From: Arthrobacter liuii
GTDB taxonomy: Bacteria; Actinomycetota; Actinomycetes; Actinomycetales; Micrococcaceae
Length of the DNA stretch: 64,000 nt
Assembly: GCF_014639275.1 (NCBI RefSeq)
Contig: NZ_BMFW01000012.1
Location: 37,828 to 101,827 of the forward strand
Reading direction: 5' to 3'
In this document: one piece after another, positions 44,808 through 53,529 of the stretch
Position numbering within the stretch: position 1 is the stretch's first letter
How the letters are laid out: each line of letters begins with the position of its first letter
Program-made: the position numbers and the translations under genes
The notes under the pieces: generated by a model
Told to the model about the DNA's origin: nothing
What the model saw: only the letters and a program-made list of their open reading frames with translations
Databases searched by the model: none

Positions 44808-46840
44808 CTGTCCTGCGGCTGGCCCGCTCCGAACTCAAACGCATGACCGGTGGACTGCTGCCCAAGCTGACCATCCTGGCGCTGACCATGGTGCCGTTGC
44901 TGTACGGCGCGGTCTACCTCTACGCGAACTGGGATCCCTACGGGCACCTCAATAACCTGGATGCCGCCCTGGTGGTGGAGGACTCCGGCGCAACCACTGC
45001 CGACGGCACGCGGCTGGAGGCCGGGACAAAGGTGGCGGACAGCCTGGTGGATGGCAATGTTTTCCACTGGGTGCCGGTGGGCAGCTCGACGGAAGCCGAT
45101 GCAGGGGTCAGCAGCGGCCAGTACGCCTTCGCGCTGAAAATCCCCAAGGACTTCTCGGCCAACCTGGTCTCCCCCGGCAGCTTCGACTCGGCCAGCCAGG
45201 CCATGCTGAACGTGACCACCAACGATGCCAACAACTACCTCCTGAGCACCATCGTGGACAAGCTGACCACTGCCGTGCACACCACGGTGGCCAAGGAGGT
45301 GGGCGAGGAAACCGCCAACCAGCTGCTCACCGGTTTCGGCACCATCCACTCCAAGATGGTCCGGGCGGCGGATGGCGCGTCCCAGCTTGCCGACGGGGTG
45401 GCCACGCTCAGGGACGGAACGGTCACCCTCCATGACGGGACCTCGGCCTTGAGCAGCGGTGCGGACCAGTTGTACGCCGGCCAGCTGAAGCTCCGGGACG
45501 GCGCCAACCAGCTGACCGACGGCGCGGGGCAGCTCAGCAGCGGCCTGGCAGTCCTCAAGGACAAGACGGCCACCCTGCCCACGGATACCCAGACGCTCGC
45601 ATCCGGCGCCGCCCGGGTGGCCGCGGGCAACGCGCAGTTGAACGCCAAGGTGCAGGACGTGGCGGCCCAGCTGGATGCAGCGGACCAAGGGCTCCGCAAC
45701 CGCGTGGTGGAATCCAACAGCAGGCTCGTGGCGTCCGGCGTCCTGACCCAGGCACAGGCGGACAAAGTCCTGGCGGATTTCGATGCCACCGCGGCGACCA
45801 GTCCAATGGCCGCTGCAAAGGGCAAAATCCAGGCAGATGCGGCCCAGGTCCAGCAGCTGGCCAGCGGTTCCGAGGCAGTCAGCGTCGGGGCCGCCCAACT
45901 GGCTGCCGGGATGCCGGCGCTCAAGGGGGGCATCGCGCAGGCCTCCGCAGGGGCTGACCAGCTCCACACGGGTGCCGCCGCCATGGCAGACGGTGAGCAG
46001 TCCGCCGTCGACGGCGCCGCCGGGCTTGCGGACGGAGCGCGGAAGGTTGATGCCGGGGCAGCCCAGGTTTCGGATGGCGCCGCCCAGGCCACCACCGGCT
46101 CCCGCACCCTCGCCGACGAGATCGGTAAGGGCGCCGGGCAGGTCCCTAACCCCGATGACGCCCAGAAGAGCAACCTCTCCGAGGTGATGGCCGATCCTGT
46201 GGCCGTCAGTAACGTCTCGCAGGCCAAGGCCGGATCGTATGGCGCCGGGCTGGCACCGTTCTTCCTCACGCTCGCCATGTGGATCGGGATCTTCATGCTG
46301 GTCCAGGCCATGCGCCCCATCACGCAGCGGGCACTGGCCTCCAACGCGCCATCGTGGAAGATCGCCTTGGGCGGCTGGCTGCCCTTCTTCCTGGTCTCGG
46401 TGGTGCAGGCGTCGCTGTTGACTTTGGTCGCGGATGTGGCGCTGGGACTCAATCCCGCCCATCCGGTTTTGATGTGGCTGTTGATGCTGGCCGCTGCCAT
46501 GGCTTTCAGCGCGCTTATCCAGGGCGTGGTGGCCCTGCTGGGCTCCCCGGGCAAGCTCGTGGTGCTTATCCTCCTGGTCCTGCAGCTGGTGTCGTCCGGC
46601 GGCACGTTCCCCTGGCAGACCACCCCGGAGCCGCTGCATGTGGTGCACCAGATCCTGCCCATGGGATACGTTGTGACCGGAATGCGGCACCTGGTCTACG
46701 GCGGGGACCTGTCCATGATCGCTCCCACCTTTGCCGGCCTGCTGGGCTACGCACTCCTCGGCGCGACCCTGTCCACGCTCGCGGTGCGGAAGAACAAGTA
46801 CTGGACGCTCAAGACACTGAAGCCGGAGATCGCAGTATGA
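44804..46840 (+). CDS. YhgE/Pip-family membrane protein
   Basis: 678 residues from GTG 44804, overlapping the previous stop. One N-terminal membrane helix (about 20-40), a large extracytoplasmic part with a run of heptad-like repeats of the A-x-Q-L/L-x-D-G type (about 190-440: GASQLADGVATLRDG, GADQLYAGQLKLRDG, GAAQLAAGM), then five or six helices of an ABC-2-type permease region (about 485-660). The family includes phage infection protein Pip and type VII-like secretion or efflux components such as YhgE and EsaA. Its partner is the adjacent ATPase-like protein. A TetR gene overlaps its end. Confidence 0.87.
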   Translation: MTVLRLARSELKRMTGGLLPKLTILALTMVPLLYGAVYLYANWDPYGHLNNLDAALVVEDSGATTADGTRLEAGTKVADSLVDGNVFHWVPVGSSTEADAGVSSGQYAFALKIPKDFSANLVSPGSFDSASQAMLNVTTNDANNYLLSTIVDKLTTAVHTTVAKEVGEETANQLLTGFGTIHSKMVRAADGASQLADGVATLRDGTVTLHDGTSALSSGADQLYAGQLKLRDGANQLTDGAGQLSSGLAVLKDKTATLPTDTQTLASGAARVAAGNAQLNAKVQDVAAQLDAADQGLRNRVVESNSRLVASGVLTQAQADKVLADFDATAATSPMAAAKGKIQADAAQVQQLASGSEAVSVGAAQLAAGMPALKGGIAQASAGADQLHTGAAAMADGEQSAVDGAAGLADGARKVDAGAAQVSDGAAQATTGSRTLADEIGKGAGQVPNPDDAQKSNLSEVMADPVAVSNVSQAKAGSYGAGLAPFFLTLAMWIGIFMLVQAMRPITQRALASNAPSWKIALGGWLPFFLVSVVQASLLTLVADVALGLNPAHPVLMWLLMLAAAMAFSALIQGVVALLGSPGKLVVLILLVLQLVSSGGTFPWQTTPEPLHVVHQILPMGYVVTGMRHLVYGGDLSMIAPTFAGLLGYALLGATLSTLAVRKNKYWTLKTLKPEIAV

Positions 46841-47484
46841 CCACAGAGCCAACGTCCGCGGCCAAGGCGCTGCGGCCCGCCCGGACCAACGCCACCCGCC
46901 AAAAACTCTTCGATGCCTCCATGGAGCTGATCGGCGAGCGCGGCGCCGCCAGCGTCACGGTGGATGAGATCGCGGCAGCAGCTGGAGTTTCCAAGGGCAC
47001 GGTCTACTACAACTTCGGCAGCAAATCCGAGCTCATCGCCCAGCTGCTGCGGCACGGCGTGGACATCCTCAAGGCCCGGCTGCTCGAGGCGGCCGACGGC
47101 GGGGGCACCGGCCGCGACCCGCTGCTGGCCATGGAGGCGATGATCGGGCAGGCCATGGATTTCATGGCGGAATACCCTTCCTTCGCCCGCCTGTGGGTCA
47201 GCGAGAACTGGCGGATCCCCAGTGAATGGCAGGGCACCTTTTCCGTCCTGCGGGCCGAGCTCCTGGAAGTCATTGGCCAGGCGGTGGAAAAGGTTGCTGA
47301 CGTGTATCCCGTTGATGCCTCGGTGTCCAGGGGCAGCCTGGAGACGGCCATCTTCGGTGCCTGCTTTGTGGTGGGCCTGGACCGGCAGACGTACAACCCC
47401 GAGCGCACCCGTGACCAAAGTGTTGCAGCAATCATGGCCATCATGCGCGGCTACGTCCTGAAGGAGCCTGCCCCTCAGGGATGA
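46837..47484 (+). CDS. TetR/AcrR-family transcriptional regulator
   Basis: 215 residues from ATG 46837, overlapping the YhgE stop (ATGA). Helix-turn-helix at about 38-57: VDEIAAAAGVSKGTVYYNF. The ligand-binding helical domain follows. Its position as third gene of the unit, together with the 8-2-8 palindrome before the first gene, indicates that it represses its own operon until a ligand binds. The ligand is unknown, but an envelope-active compound is plausible given the YhgE/Pip partner. Confidence 0.9.
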   Translation: MTTEPTSAAKALRPARTNATRQKLFDASMELIGERGAASVTVDEIAAAAGVSKGTVYYNFGSKSELIAQLLRHGVDILKARLLEAADGGGTGRDPLLAMEAMIGQAMDFMAEYPSFARLWVSENWRIPSEWQGTFSVLRAELLEVIGQAVEKVADVYPVDASVSRGSLETAIFGACFVVGLDRQTYNPERTRDQSVAAIMAIMRGYVLKEPAPQG

Positions 47485-48164
47485 TGGAACACATGCGCCA
47501 TACGGGGAAGAGCGGAAAGTTTGCGGTCATCTGCGGCGTCGTTGCCGCAGGGCTGCTGGTGCTCACGGGGATGACCCTCGCCGAGCCGGTGTTCGTTGCG
47601 TTCCTTGGCGTCCTAGGGCTGTCCTACCTGGCAGCTCTTGCCGAGATCCTGATACGCAGGCGCCGCCTTGCCCTGCTCGCCGCGGGCGCCGGGACGGCCC
47701 TCGCCCTCGGGTTTTCCCTGGCGTTCCTCAGCACCTGGGAGCTGGCGTTCGACGGGCAGTCATCGTTCCTGGGCACCCCGCTCCCCACGCGTGATCCGGA
47801 CAACTATTTCGTGGGTGCCGCGTGCGCGTTGGCGGCAACCTTCGGAGTCCTCTTCCTGGGTGCCTTGTGGCCCGGAAAGAGACGGAGGACGACGGCGGCG
47901 CGCAGCAGGGCCGCAGCGCCACGCCCGCGTCCGCAGGGTGCCCCGCGTTCCCAGGGTGCCGCGGGTTCCCAGGCTGCACCGCGGTCTGCAGCGGCGCGAA
48001 CTGCTGCGCCGGCGCCCAAGCAAGCCTCCGTCCCTCAGCGACCCTCCGGCGCCCGCAGTGCCGGCCGGGAGTCTGCAGCGGCCGGCAAGCGCCCGCCGTC
48101 GTCCGGCTCACCTGGTGCCAAGCTGGCACCCAGGTCCGGCAGCGGCGCACTCCCCCGGCGCTGA
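47481..48164 (+). CDS. small membrane protein with Ala/Pro/Arg-rich tail
   Basis: 227 residues from ATG 47481, overlapping the TetR stop by four bases. Three or four hydrophobic segments (about 13-35, 38-56, 62-85, 106-130) are followed by a basic, Ala/Pro/Ser/Arg-rich cytoplasmic tail (about 132-227) with repeated PRSQGA-like units. The last 130 bp overlap the convergent EamA gene. The operon position suggests a role with YhgE/Pip, but no family is recognised. Confidence 0.7.
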   Translation: MMEHMRHTGKSGKFAVICGVVAAGLLVLTGMTLAEPVFVAFLGVLGLSYLAALAEILIRRRRLALLAAGAGTALALGFSLAFLSTWELAFDGQSSFLGTPLPTRDPDNYFVGAACALAATFGVLFLGALWPGKRRRTTAARSRAAAPRPRPQGAPRSQGAAGSQAAPRSAAARTAAPAPKQASVPQRPSGARSAGRESAAAGKRPPSSGSPGAKLAPRSGSGALPRR

Positions 48165-49039
48165 CGCCTCCTGCCGGCTCCGGTGAGCACCGCCGTCGCC
48201 ACACCGCCCAGGAGAAGCAGTCCGCCCGCCAGCTCCGTCGGTGACGGCACCTCCGCGAGGACCAGCCAGGCGGCGCTCATGCCCACCACCGGGACCAGCA
48301 GCGTGAACGGAACAACGGCCGACGACGGATGGCCGGCCAGGAGCCGGTTCCAGATTCCGTAGCCCACCAGTGAGGCGAAAACAGCCGTATACAGGGCGCT
48401 CAATATGGTTGGCGCCTGAAGGCTGGACAGCGAATGCCACACGGTTCCGGGCCCGTCAACCAACACCGACAACGCTCCCAACGGGAGTGGCACCACGGCG
48501 CCCGACCAGACCACCAGCCCCAGCCCCGAGGCAGCCCTGGCCTTCCTGGCGATGACGTTTCCGGCCGCCCAGGACAGTGCCGCGGCCAGGACGATGACCA
48601 GCGGCAGGAGCGGCGCCACGCCGCTCCGTCCCACGGCCACGACGGCGAGCCCCGCAATGCCCAGCCCAACACCCGCCAGCTGGCGCCCACTGGGCCGCTC
48701 GCCCAGGAACCCGGCGGCGAGCAAGACGGTCAGCAGCACCTGCGCCTGCAGGACCAGCGACGCGAGCCCTGCCGGCATTCCCAGCGCCATGGCCAGGTAA
48801 AGGAGGCCAAACTGGCCTGCACTCATGAAAAGCCCGACGCCGATGATCGCCTTCCAGGTCACGTCCGGCTTCCTGACAAAGAAGATCCAGGGGACCACCA
48901 CCAGGACGAAGCGAATGGCCACGAACAAAAGCGGCGGAAAGTCTTGGCCGCCCGCATGCAGCCCGATATCGATGGCCACGAAGTTCAGGCCCCACAGCAG
49001 GGCCACGAGGACGGCAAGGAGGGAGTCGCGCAGGTTCAC
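48035..49039 (-). CDS. EamA/DMT-family exporter
   Basis: 334 residues from GTG 49039 (N-terminus MNLRDSLLAVLVALLWGLNFV), with an alternative GTG at 49072. Ten hydrophobic helices form two EamA repeats (about 5-135 and 145-275). Conserved WGLNFVAIDIG and GERPSGRQLAGVGLGIAGL segments match the RhtA/EamA metabolite exporters for amino acids and related compounds. The C-terminal tail is basic and disordered and is encoded by sequence that overlaps the convergent gene. The LysR gene is divergent and is the likely regulator. Confidence 0.85.
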   Translation of the reverse strand: MNLRDSLLAVLVALLWGLNFVAIDIGLHAGGQDFPPLLFVAIRFVLVVVPWIFFVRKPDVTWKAIIGVGLFMSAGQFGLLYLAMALGMPAGLASLVLQAQVLLTVLLAAGFLGERPSGRQLAGVGLGIAGLAVVAVGRSGVAPLLPLVIVLAAALSWAAGNVIARKARAASGLGLVVWSGAVVPLPLGALSVLVDGPGTVWHSLSSLQAPTILSALYTAVFASLVGYGIWNRLLAGHPSSAVVPFTLLVPVVGMSAAWLVLAEVPSPTELAGGLLLLGGVATAVLTGAGRRRQRRGSAPLPDLGASLAPGEPDDGGRLPAAADSRPALRAPEGR

Positions 49040-49111
49040 GCTCCTACTCTGGCAGAGAGGCCAATGAAGCACCAGCGCCTAATTCGGCGTTAAATCATGT
49101 ACGTTTGCTTC

Positions 49112-50086
49112 ATGATTGACGTTGGGTCCTTGCGGGCTTTGGCCGCCATCGAGCAGCACGGCACTGTCATCGCCGCAGCCGAGGCCATGGGATTCAGCCC
49201 TTCTGCGGTGTCCCAGCAGGTGAAGAAGCTGGAGAAAGAGGGAGGCTTCGCAGTCCTGGAACGCCGCGGCCGCGGGGTTCTGCTGACCGAGCGCGGACTC
49301 GCCTTGGCTGCCTACGGCCGGCGCATCCTGGCTGAGCTGGAGGAGTTGGAGTCCACGCTGCTGGCCGATCCGGCCAAACCCACCGGCAGCCTCCGCGTGG
49401 TTTCGTTTTCCACTGCCTGCCGAGGGCTGGTGGGACCACTGCTGGCCCGGGTTGGGCAGTCGGGGGCGGCGCTTGATATTTCCGTCCTGGCGGAGGATCC
49501 ACGCGAGGCCGTGGCCCGGGTTGCCAACGGTGAGGCCGACCTGGGCCTGGTACATAACTGGAACTCAGTCCCACTGGTGATTCCGGAGCACCTGGCCCTG
49601 GAATGGCTGTGCGTGGACGTGGCGGACGTCCTGGTCCACCGCGGGCATCCACTCGCGCTGGCGGCGGAGGTTGAGCCCGCCCATCTGGTCGACGAACGCT
49701 GGATCAGTACGCCGGGTGGGGCGATCTGCAATGAAGCCCTGTTGCGGATTTTCGCCGACCTGGGGCGGGTCCCGGATATCAGGGTGTACGACCCCGATTT
49801 TGCCACGCATATCGCCATGGTGGAGCAGGGGGTGGCGGTTGCGCTCGTACCCCGCCTGGGCCGGCCTGCGCTGCCTCCGGACGTCGTCGCCATTCCGGTG
49901 GTCAACCCGGTCCAGGCGCGGCAGGTGGGGCTTGTCCATCGCAGGACCATGACCGCCAGCCCGGGCATCAGGCATGTCGCGGCGCTGCTGCGCGGGATTG
50001 CGGCGGGTGATCCCGGGGATGGTGGGGTCGGTGCTGGTGGCGTCGGTGCTAGTGGCGTCGGTGCTAGTGCGCCCGGGGAACCTTGA
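49112..50086 (+). CDS. LysR-family transcriptional regulator
   Basis: 324 residues from ATG 49112; an ATG at 49097 adds five residues. N-terminal winged helix (1-60: SLRALAAIEQHGTVIAAAEAM, FSPSAVSQQVKKLEK), then a periplasmic-binding-fold effector domain (90-290). Its divergent position 72 bp from the EamA exporter gene is classic for a LysR regulator and its target. The C-terminus ends in Gly/Ala/Val repeats produced by a tandem DNA repeat (50027-50075). The effector is unknown, plausibly an amino acid. The 3' end overlaps the convergent sixA-like gene. Confidence 0.88.
   Translation: MIDVGSLRALAAIEQHGTVIAAAEAMGFSPSAVSQQVKKLEKEGGFAVLERRGRGVLLTERGLALAAYGRRILAELEELESTLLADPAKPTGSLRVVSFSTACRGLVGPLLARVGQSGAALDISVLAEDPREAVARVANGEADLGLVHNWNSVPLVIPEHLALEWLCVDVADVLVHRGHPLALAAEVEPAHLVDERWISTPGGAICNEALLRIFADLGRVPDIRVYDPDFATHIAMVEQGVAVALVPRLGRPALPPDVVAIPVVNPVQARQVGLVHRRTMTASPGIRHVAALLRGIAAGDPGDGGVGAGGVGASGVGASAPGEP
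50027..50075 (+). repeat. 15-bp tandem repeats in the LysR gene tail
   Basis: The unit GGCGTCGGTGCTAGT recurs about three times with drift, encoding GVGAG/GVGAS repeats. Such repeats can change length by slippage. Confidence 0.6.
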
Positions 50087-50591
50087 ACCTGGTGATCCGG
50101 GCGTCCTGCCCGTCGAGTTCCGCCCATGGCTTCTCCGTCTCCAAAACGGTGAGCGCATTCGTGGGGAAGCGGGTGGCGGCGTCCATGTAGGCGTCGTGAT
50201 CGGAACCCCGTGAGGCCAGGTGCATGGCCAGGTCCTGCACGCCGGGCAGGTGCCCGATCAGCATCAGCGTGGTCACCGTGTCCGGGACATGGTTCACCAC
50301 CGCGAGCATCCGGAGTGCCGACGCCGCGTACAGGCCGTCTTCGAGTTTGGGCGTAGGGGCCTTGTCGCCGAGTTCGGAGCAGACCCAGGTGCACGTTTGG
50401 CGGGTGCGCAGCGCGCTGGAGCACAGGATGAAGTCCGGAACGATGTTGTGCTTGAGCAGCCAGCGTCCTGCCAGCGGCGCCTCGCGGTGTCCACGCTCCT
50501 CCAGCGGCCGCTCGTGGTCAGCCACCCCACCCGGCCAGTCAGCCTTGGCATGGCGCATGATCACAAGGCGTCGAACATGGTGCGAACTCAT
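50064..50591 (-). CDS. SixA-type histidine phosphatase
   Basis: 175 residues from ATG 50591. Phosphohistidine motif MRHAKADW (12-19), with Arg13 and catalytic His14; then RPLEERGHREAPLAG and a late MLIGHLPGVQDL supplying the second histidine. This is the small histidine-phosphatase family of SixA. It may dephosphorylate phosphohistidine proteins or small phosphometabolites. It ends by overlapping the LysR gene by 23 bp. Confidence 0.87.
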   Translation of the reverse strand: MSSHHVRRLVIMRHAKADWPGGVADHERPLEERGHREAPLAGRWLLKHNIVPDFILCSSALRTRQTCTWVCSELGDKAPTPKLEDGLYAASALRMLAVVNHVPDTVTTLMLIGHLPGVQDLAMHLASRGSDHDAYMDAATRFPTNALTVLETEKPWAELDGQDARITRFKVPRAH

Positions 50592-50798
50592 GGCCCAAGC
50601 CTAGCCCGAGCAAAAGCAGGCAAGGACAGGAAGGCAGCCGGAGAAGCGTCACGCAAAGCACGCTTCCAGGGGCCCTCGAAGGCGACAGTCCCGGGAAATC
50701 AGGGCGCAGCCACAAACAAGGCCCTGAAAGCCTGCCCACAGTGACGCGAGGCCCCAGCAGCCGCGGAGGCACCGTACTCGGAGAGGGCTCCACCTACG

Positions 50799-50876
50799 CT
50801 AAAGGCGGCACATCCCGACAGCGCCGTTGTTGCGCGAGGAACGAGCGCAGGCGCAGAGGGATCGTGCCGCCTTTAG
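50799..50876. repeat. 78-bp structured element with 13-bp perfect inverted repeat
   Basis: CTAAAGGCGGCAC and GTGCCGCCTTTAG bracket a 52-bp centre that itself has GCGC-rich self-complementary parts. An inner CCC/GGG pair extends the arms. It lies 14 bp from the stop of the winged-helix gene (50890, - strand) and could be its terminator, but the architecture with side stems is unusual. Confidence 0.55.
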
Positions 50877-50889
50877 GGCAGAGAGGGAG

Positions 50890-51756
50890 TCAGATCGAGT
50901 ACTCCGGAGCGGCCCAGACAATGACCTCCGGGTGCTCGTAGAACCGGTAGCCCTGGCCGCGGACGGTGCGCACAGTGTTGGCGAGGCGGCCCAGCTTGGA
51001 GCGGAGGCGGCGGATGTGGACGTCGATGGTGCGCTCGTTGGGCACTTCCTCGGCGTTGCGCCACAGTCCCTCGAGGAGTTCGTCGCGGCCCACGGTGCGC
51101 GTGCCGTTTTCGACGAGGTAGTTGAGGAGCTCAAACTCCTTGAACGTGAGGTTCAGGGATTCGCCGTCTAGGTGGACTTCGCGGCGGGCGAGGTCGATGA
51201 GCACGCCGGAGGGGCGCGGCTCCTGCGACTGGGCAGGACGGGCGGCTTCGGTGCGCTGGCGGGAGTTGACCGTGGGGTCACCGAAGGTGGAGCGGACGAC
51301 GTCGAGCGCGGAACCGGGGGTGCCTGCGGGAGCCACCGCCACCGCGGCATAGCTTTCGGCGCCGGAGACCAGTGACTGGGCGTAGGCGCGGATCTCCTGT
51401 GCAAGCTTGGCGATGGATGTTCCGGCTGCGGCCGCGGTTTCCTCGTCAATGCCCATGTAAAGGACGAAACCGCGGGCGACGTTGTCGTTGGCCACCGGGC
51501 GGACCGGGTTTGGGCCGGCCACGACAGGGGTAGGGGCAGTAACGGGAGCGGACTCGGCGGGGTGCACAGCGCGAAGCTGGCCGTAAGAGTTCGGGTTGTA
51601 TCCCTGCGGGGCGAAACCCGGGGCCGGAAAGCTGCTTCCGGAGTTGGAGGGAGCAATCGAGGGACGCGGGCCGAAGCCGGGACGAAGGCCGGAGGGCTGG
51701 CCCGCCTTGGCGGCGTTGCGGACAGAGATGTGGACGTATCCGGATGCAACTGACAT
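50890..51756 (-). CDS. winged-helix (OmpR-type) regulator without receiver domain
   Basis: 288 residues from ATG 51756 (GAGGTAAG 8 nt upstream). Residues 1-85 are low-complexity Pro/Gly/Ser-rich. Residues 92-150 form a small alpha/beta region. The C-terminal domain (about 182-275) is an OmpR/PhoB winged helix: LTFKEFELLNYLVENGTRTV, then ERTIDVHIRRLRSKL and VRGQGYRFY. There is no phospho-acceptor Asp domain, so activity is probably controlled by level or by a ligand. The AT-rich 583-bp region upstream may hold its promoter and sites. Confidence 0.82.
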   Translation of the reverse strand: MSVASGYVHISVRNAAKAGQPSGLRPGFGPRPSIAPSNSGSSFPAPGFAPQGYNPNSYGQLRAVHPAESAPVTAPTPVVAGPNPVRPVANDNVARGFVLYMGIDEETAAAAGTSIAKLAQEIRAYAQSLVSGAESYAAVAVAPAGTPGSALDVVRSTFGDPTVNSRQRTEAARPAQSQEPRPSGVLIDLARREVHLDGESLNLTFKEFELLNYLVENGTRTVGRDELLEGLWRNAEEVPNERTIDVHIRRLRSKLGRLANTVRTVRGQGYRFYEHPEVIVWAAPEYSI

Positions 51757-52339
51757 GAAATACTTACCTCAATGTGAAATGGCCGTCTCCGCGGCTCGAA
51801 TGCTGGCTTCCCCGTCACGCGGACCGGGGAGGGGCGCCCGACGCTGGGCTTGGGGGCGAATGCCTAAGAACTTCGGTGGGTGGGAAGGTCAGGCGTGCAT
51901 TCGACAACAGCGCATGTTGGCAGCAGCGGATGTGCTGGGCCAGTATTCTGCGGCTGCAGGTGCTGTTGAGTTCTTGTTCACATTGGAAGTGTGCAGCGTA
52001 ACAATGCCAACTTGCAAGTAACAATGGACTCGATCGTCCGCATTGTGAGACAAATCCGGGAATTGTGCTGCAGATCACGATTTCGGAAGTGGGAAATAAT
52101 AAGGTCGCTTATCCAGACAATGGGCTCGCATTGCTGCTTTTTCCGCATATTGTTCGCTTGAATCGCGGTTGACCGAATCGAGCTGAAATTCAATCGCTTG
52201 ACATAGAATCGGCCGGACAAGGAAGTCCCGTGTCCAGCCGATGCCCTGCTTCTCATAATTTTTTTCGCCGCGGCCCGGCCCTGGGCGCTCCCCGGAGTGC
52301 CCTGGACCGGAACCGCGGGCTTGTTTTATTCCCTGGACC
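51757..52339. other. 583-bp AT-richer intergenic region
   Basis: No coding frame is supported. It contains a 9-bp direct repeat GTAACAATG (51998-52006 and 52018-52026) with a 20-bp period, and several TTGA/TATT-rich stretches. There are two hairpins: GGCCGGACA/TGTCCAGCC at 52211-52239 and a GC-rich imperfect one at 52268-52318, followed on the + strand by a T-rich tail. It should carry the promoter of the winged-helix gene and the 3' region of the DUF5666-like gene. Confidence 0.5.
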
Positions 52340-53305
52340 TCAGTTGCTGCTGGTGCCGGAGCCCTGCGCCGTGGCCGTGGCCGTGGTTGCCAACTGGATG
52401 CCCTGGGCAGTGTACGTGTCCGAATCCTTCAGTGCCGTCACACGCACGCTGGCTCCGGTGGCCACGTTGGACAGACTGAGCGTGCTGCCGGTGGACCCGC
52501 CGCGCTGCCGCACCCCCTGTGACACCTGCACGTCGGAAGCGACAGCGTAGGTCCGGGAAAAGCCGTCGTCGCTCTTGACGGTCAGGGAAGTGGCCGAAAC
52601 CTCCGTCACGGTGCCCGTCTGGCCTGCCATGGTCACATAGCTGGAACCCTGGAGGACCACGTATTCGGAGTGGACGGCGGCATTCAGGCCGGCCGATCCC
52701 ATGCCCAGGCCGCCAGGGCCGCCATCCATTCCCATGCCGCTGCCGTCCGTGCGGCTTTGGCCGCCCGGGCCTGCCATGCCGCTTTGCCCGCCCGGACCGA
52801 ATTGTCCCGCCGCACCTGTGCCCTGGCCATTGTTCCCAGAAGCAGTTGCGGTCCCGTTACCGGCGGCGTAGGCGCCGGCACCTGCCGCCGCGGCCACAAC
52901 CACCGCAACACCGCCCACCAGCAAGCCCTTCTTTGCGGTCCAGTTCCCCTTCCCGGGGCGGGAGGAAACGTTGGGTGCGTACTGCTGGGGTGCGCCCCAG
53001 CCCGTGCCGGCATCAGGCACCTGGCCGGGTGCCGCCGTCGTACCCCACCCTGCGGAACGCGGACCCGGAACGGCCGTGCCCCAGCCCTGTGCGGGTTGCC
53101 CCTGCCGGGATTGGCCCTGGTCGCCGCCAGCCTGGACGTCCGGGGCTTTCCGTGGGGGCGTCGCGCCACCGGGGGCGGCGCCGTCCGCCGCTCCTTCCCA
53201 GACCGGCGCCGGCTGGCCCTGCTGTCCCCAGCCTTCCGCTGCGGGGCGCGGCTGCCCGTTCTGGCCTGATGCCCCGGGGACGGCGCGGTTGTCTTGCTGA
53301 TCCAT
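52340..53305 (-). CDS. DUF5666-like membrane-anchored protein
   Basis: 321 residues from ATG 53305 (GGAG 8 nt upstream). Residues 1-125 are Gly/Gln/Pro-rich and cytoplasmic. One membrane helix (about 129-150: GLLVGGVAVVVAAAAGAGAYAAG) follows, then a Gly/Gln linker, then a small beta-barrel (about 230-305: GTVTEVSATSLTVKSDDG and VRVTALKDSDTYTAQGIQL) of DUF5666 type. Function is unknown, but it lies outside the membrane. Its start is divergent from the two-component regulator gene 224 bp away, so joint control is likely. Confidence 0.78.
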   Translation of the reverse strand: MDQQDNRAVPGASGQNGQPRPAAEGWGQQGQPAPVWEGAADGAAPGGATPPRKAPDVQAGGDQGQSRQGQPAQGWGTAVPGPRSAGWGTTAAPGQVPDAGTGWGAPQQYAPNVSSRPGKGNWTAKKGLLVGGVAVVVAAAAGAGAYAAGNGTATASGNNGQGTGAAGQFGPGGQSGMAGPGGQSRTDGSGMGMDGGPGGLGMGSAGLNAAVHSEYVVLQGSSYVTMAGQTGTVTEVSATSLTVKSDDGFSRTYAVASDVQVSQGVRQRGGSTGSTLSLSNVATGASVRVTALKDSDTYTAQGIQLATTATATAQGSGTSSN

Positions 53306-53529
53306 GGCTTTCTCCAAGAAGTTGTAACTGTTGGTGGTGCTGTTGTCCCAACAGGCTCTGCCGCTTTGCTGTGCTGGGGCTGTGCGGCAGGCCACGCCAT
53401 CCTGTGACTGTCAGGAGACTCGCTTGCAAGGGAGCACTTGCCGCAGCCGCAGGTGGCTAGGCTGGAGCTCACAGCTGGAACACAGCAACGGCAAAGCATC
53501 GGCAAACCGACAGATCGGAGAGTTGTCCC

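Noticed and set aside
45360..46130. Repeated DNA in the YhgE/Pip gene
   Set aside because: The repetition is at protein level (heptad-like units typical of the family), not a DNA repeat array.
44414..46852. 812-residue open frame antisense to the YhgE/Pip region
   Set aside because: It mirrors a real GC-rich gene; composition is His/Gly/Arg-rich with no motif, and the + strand genes have coupled starts and clear families.
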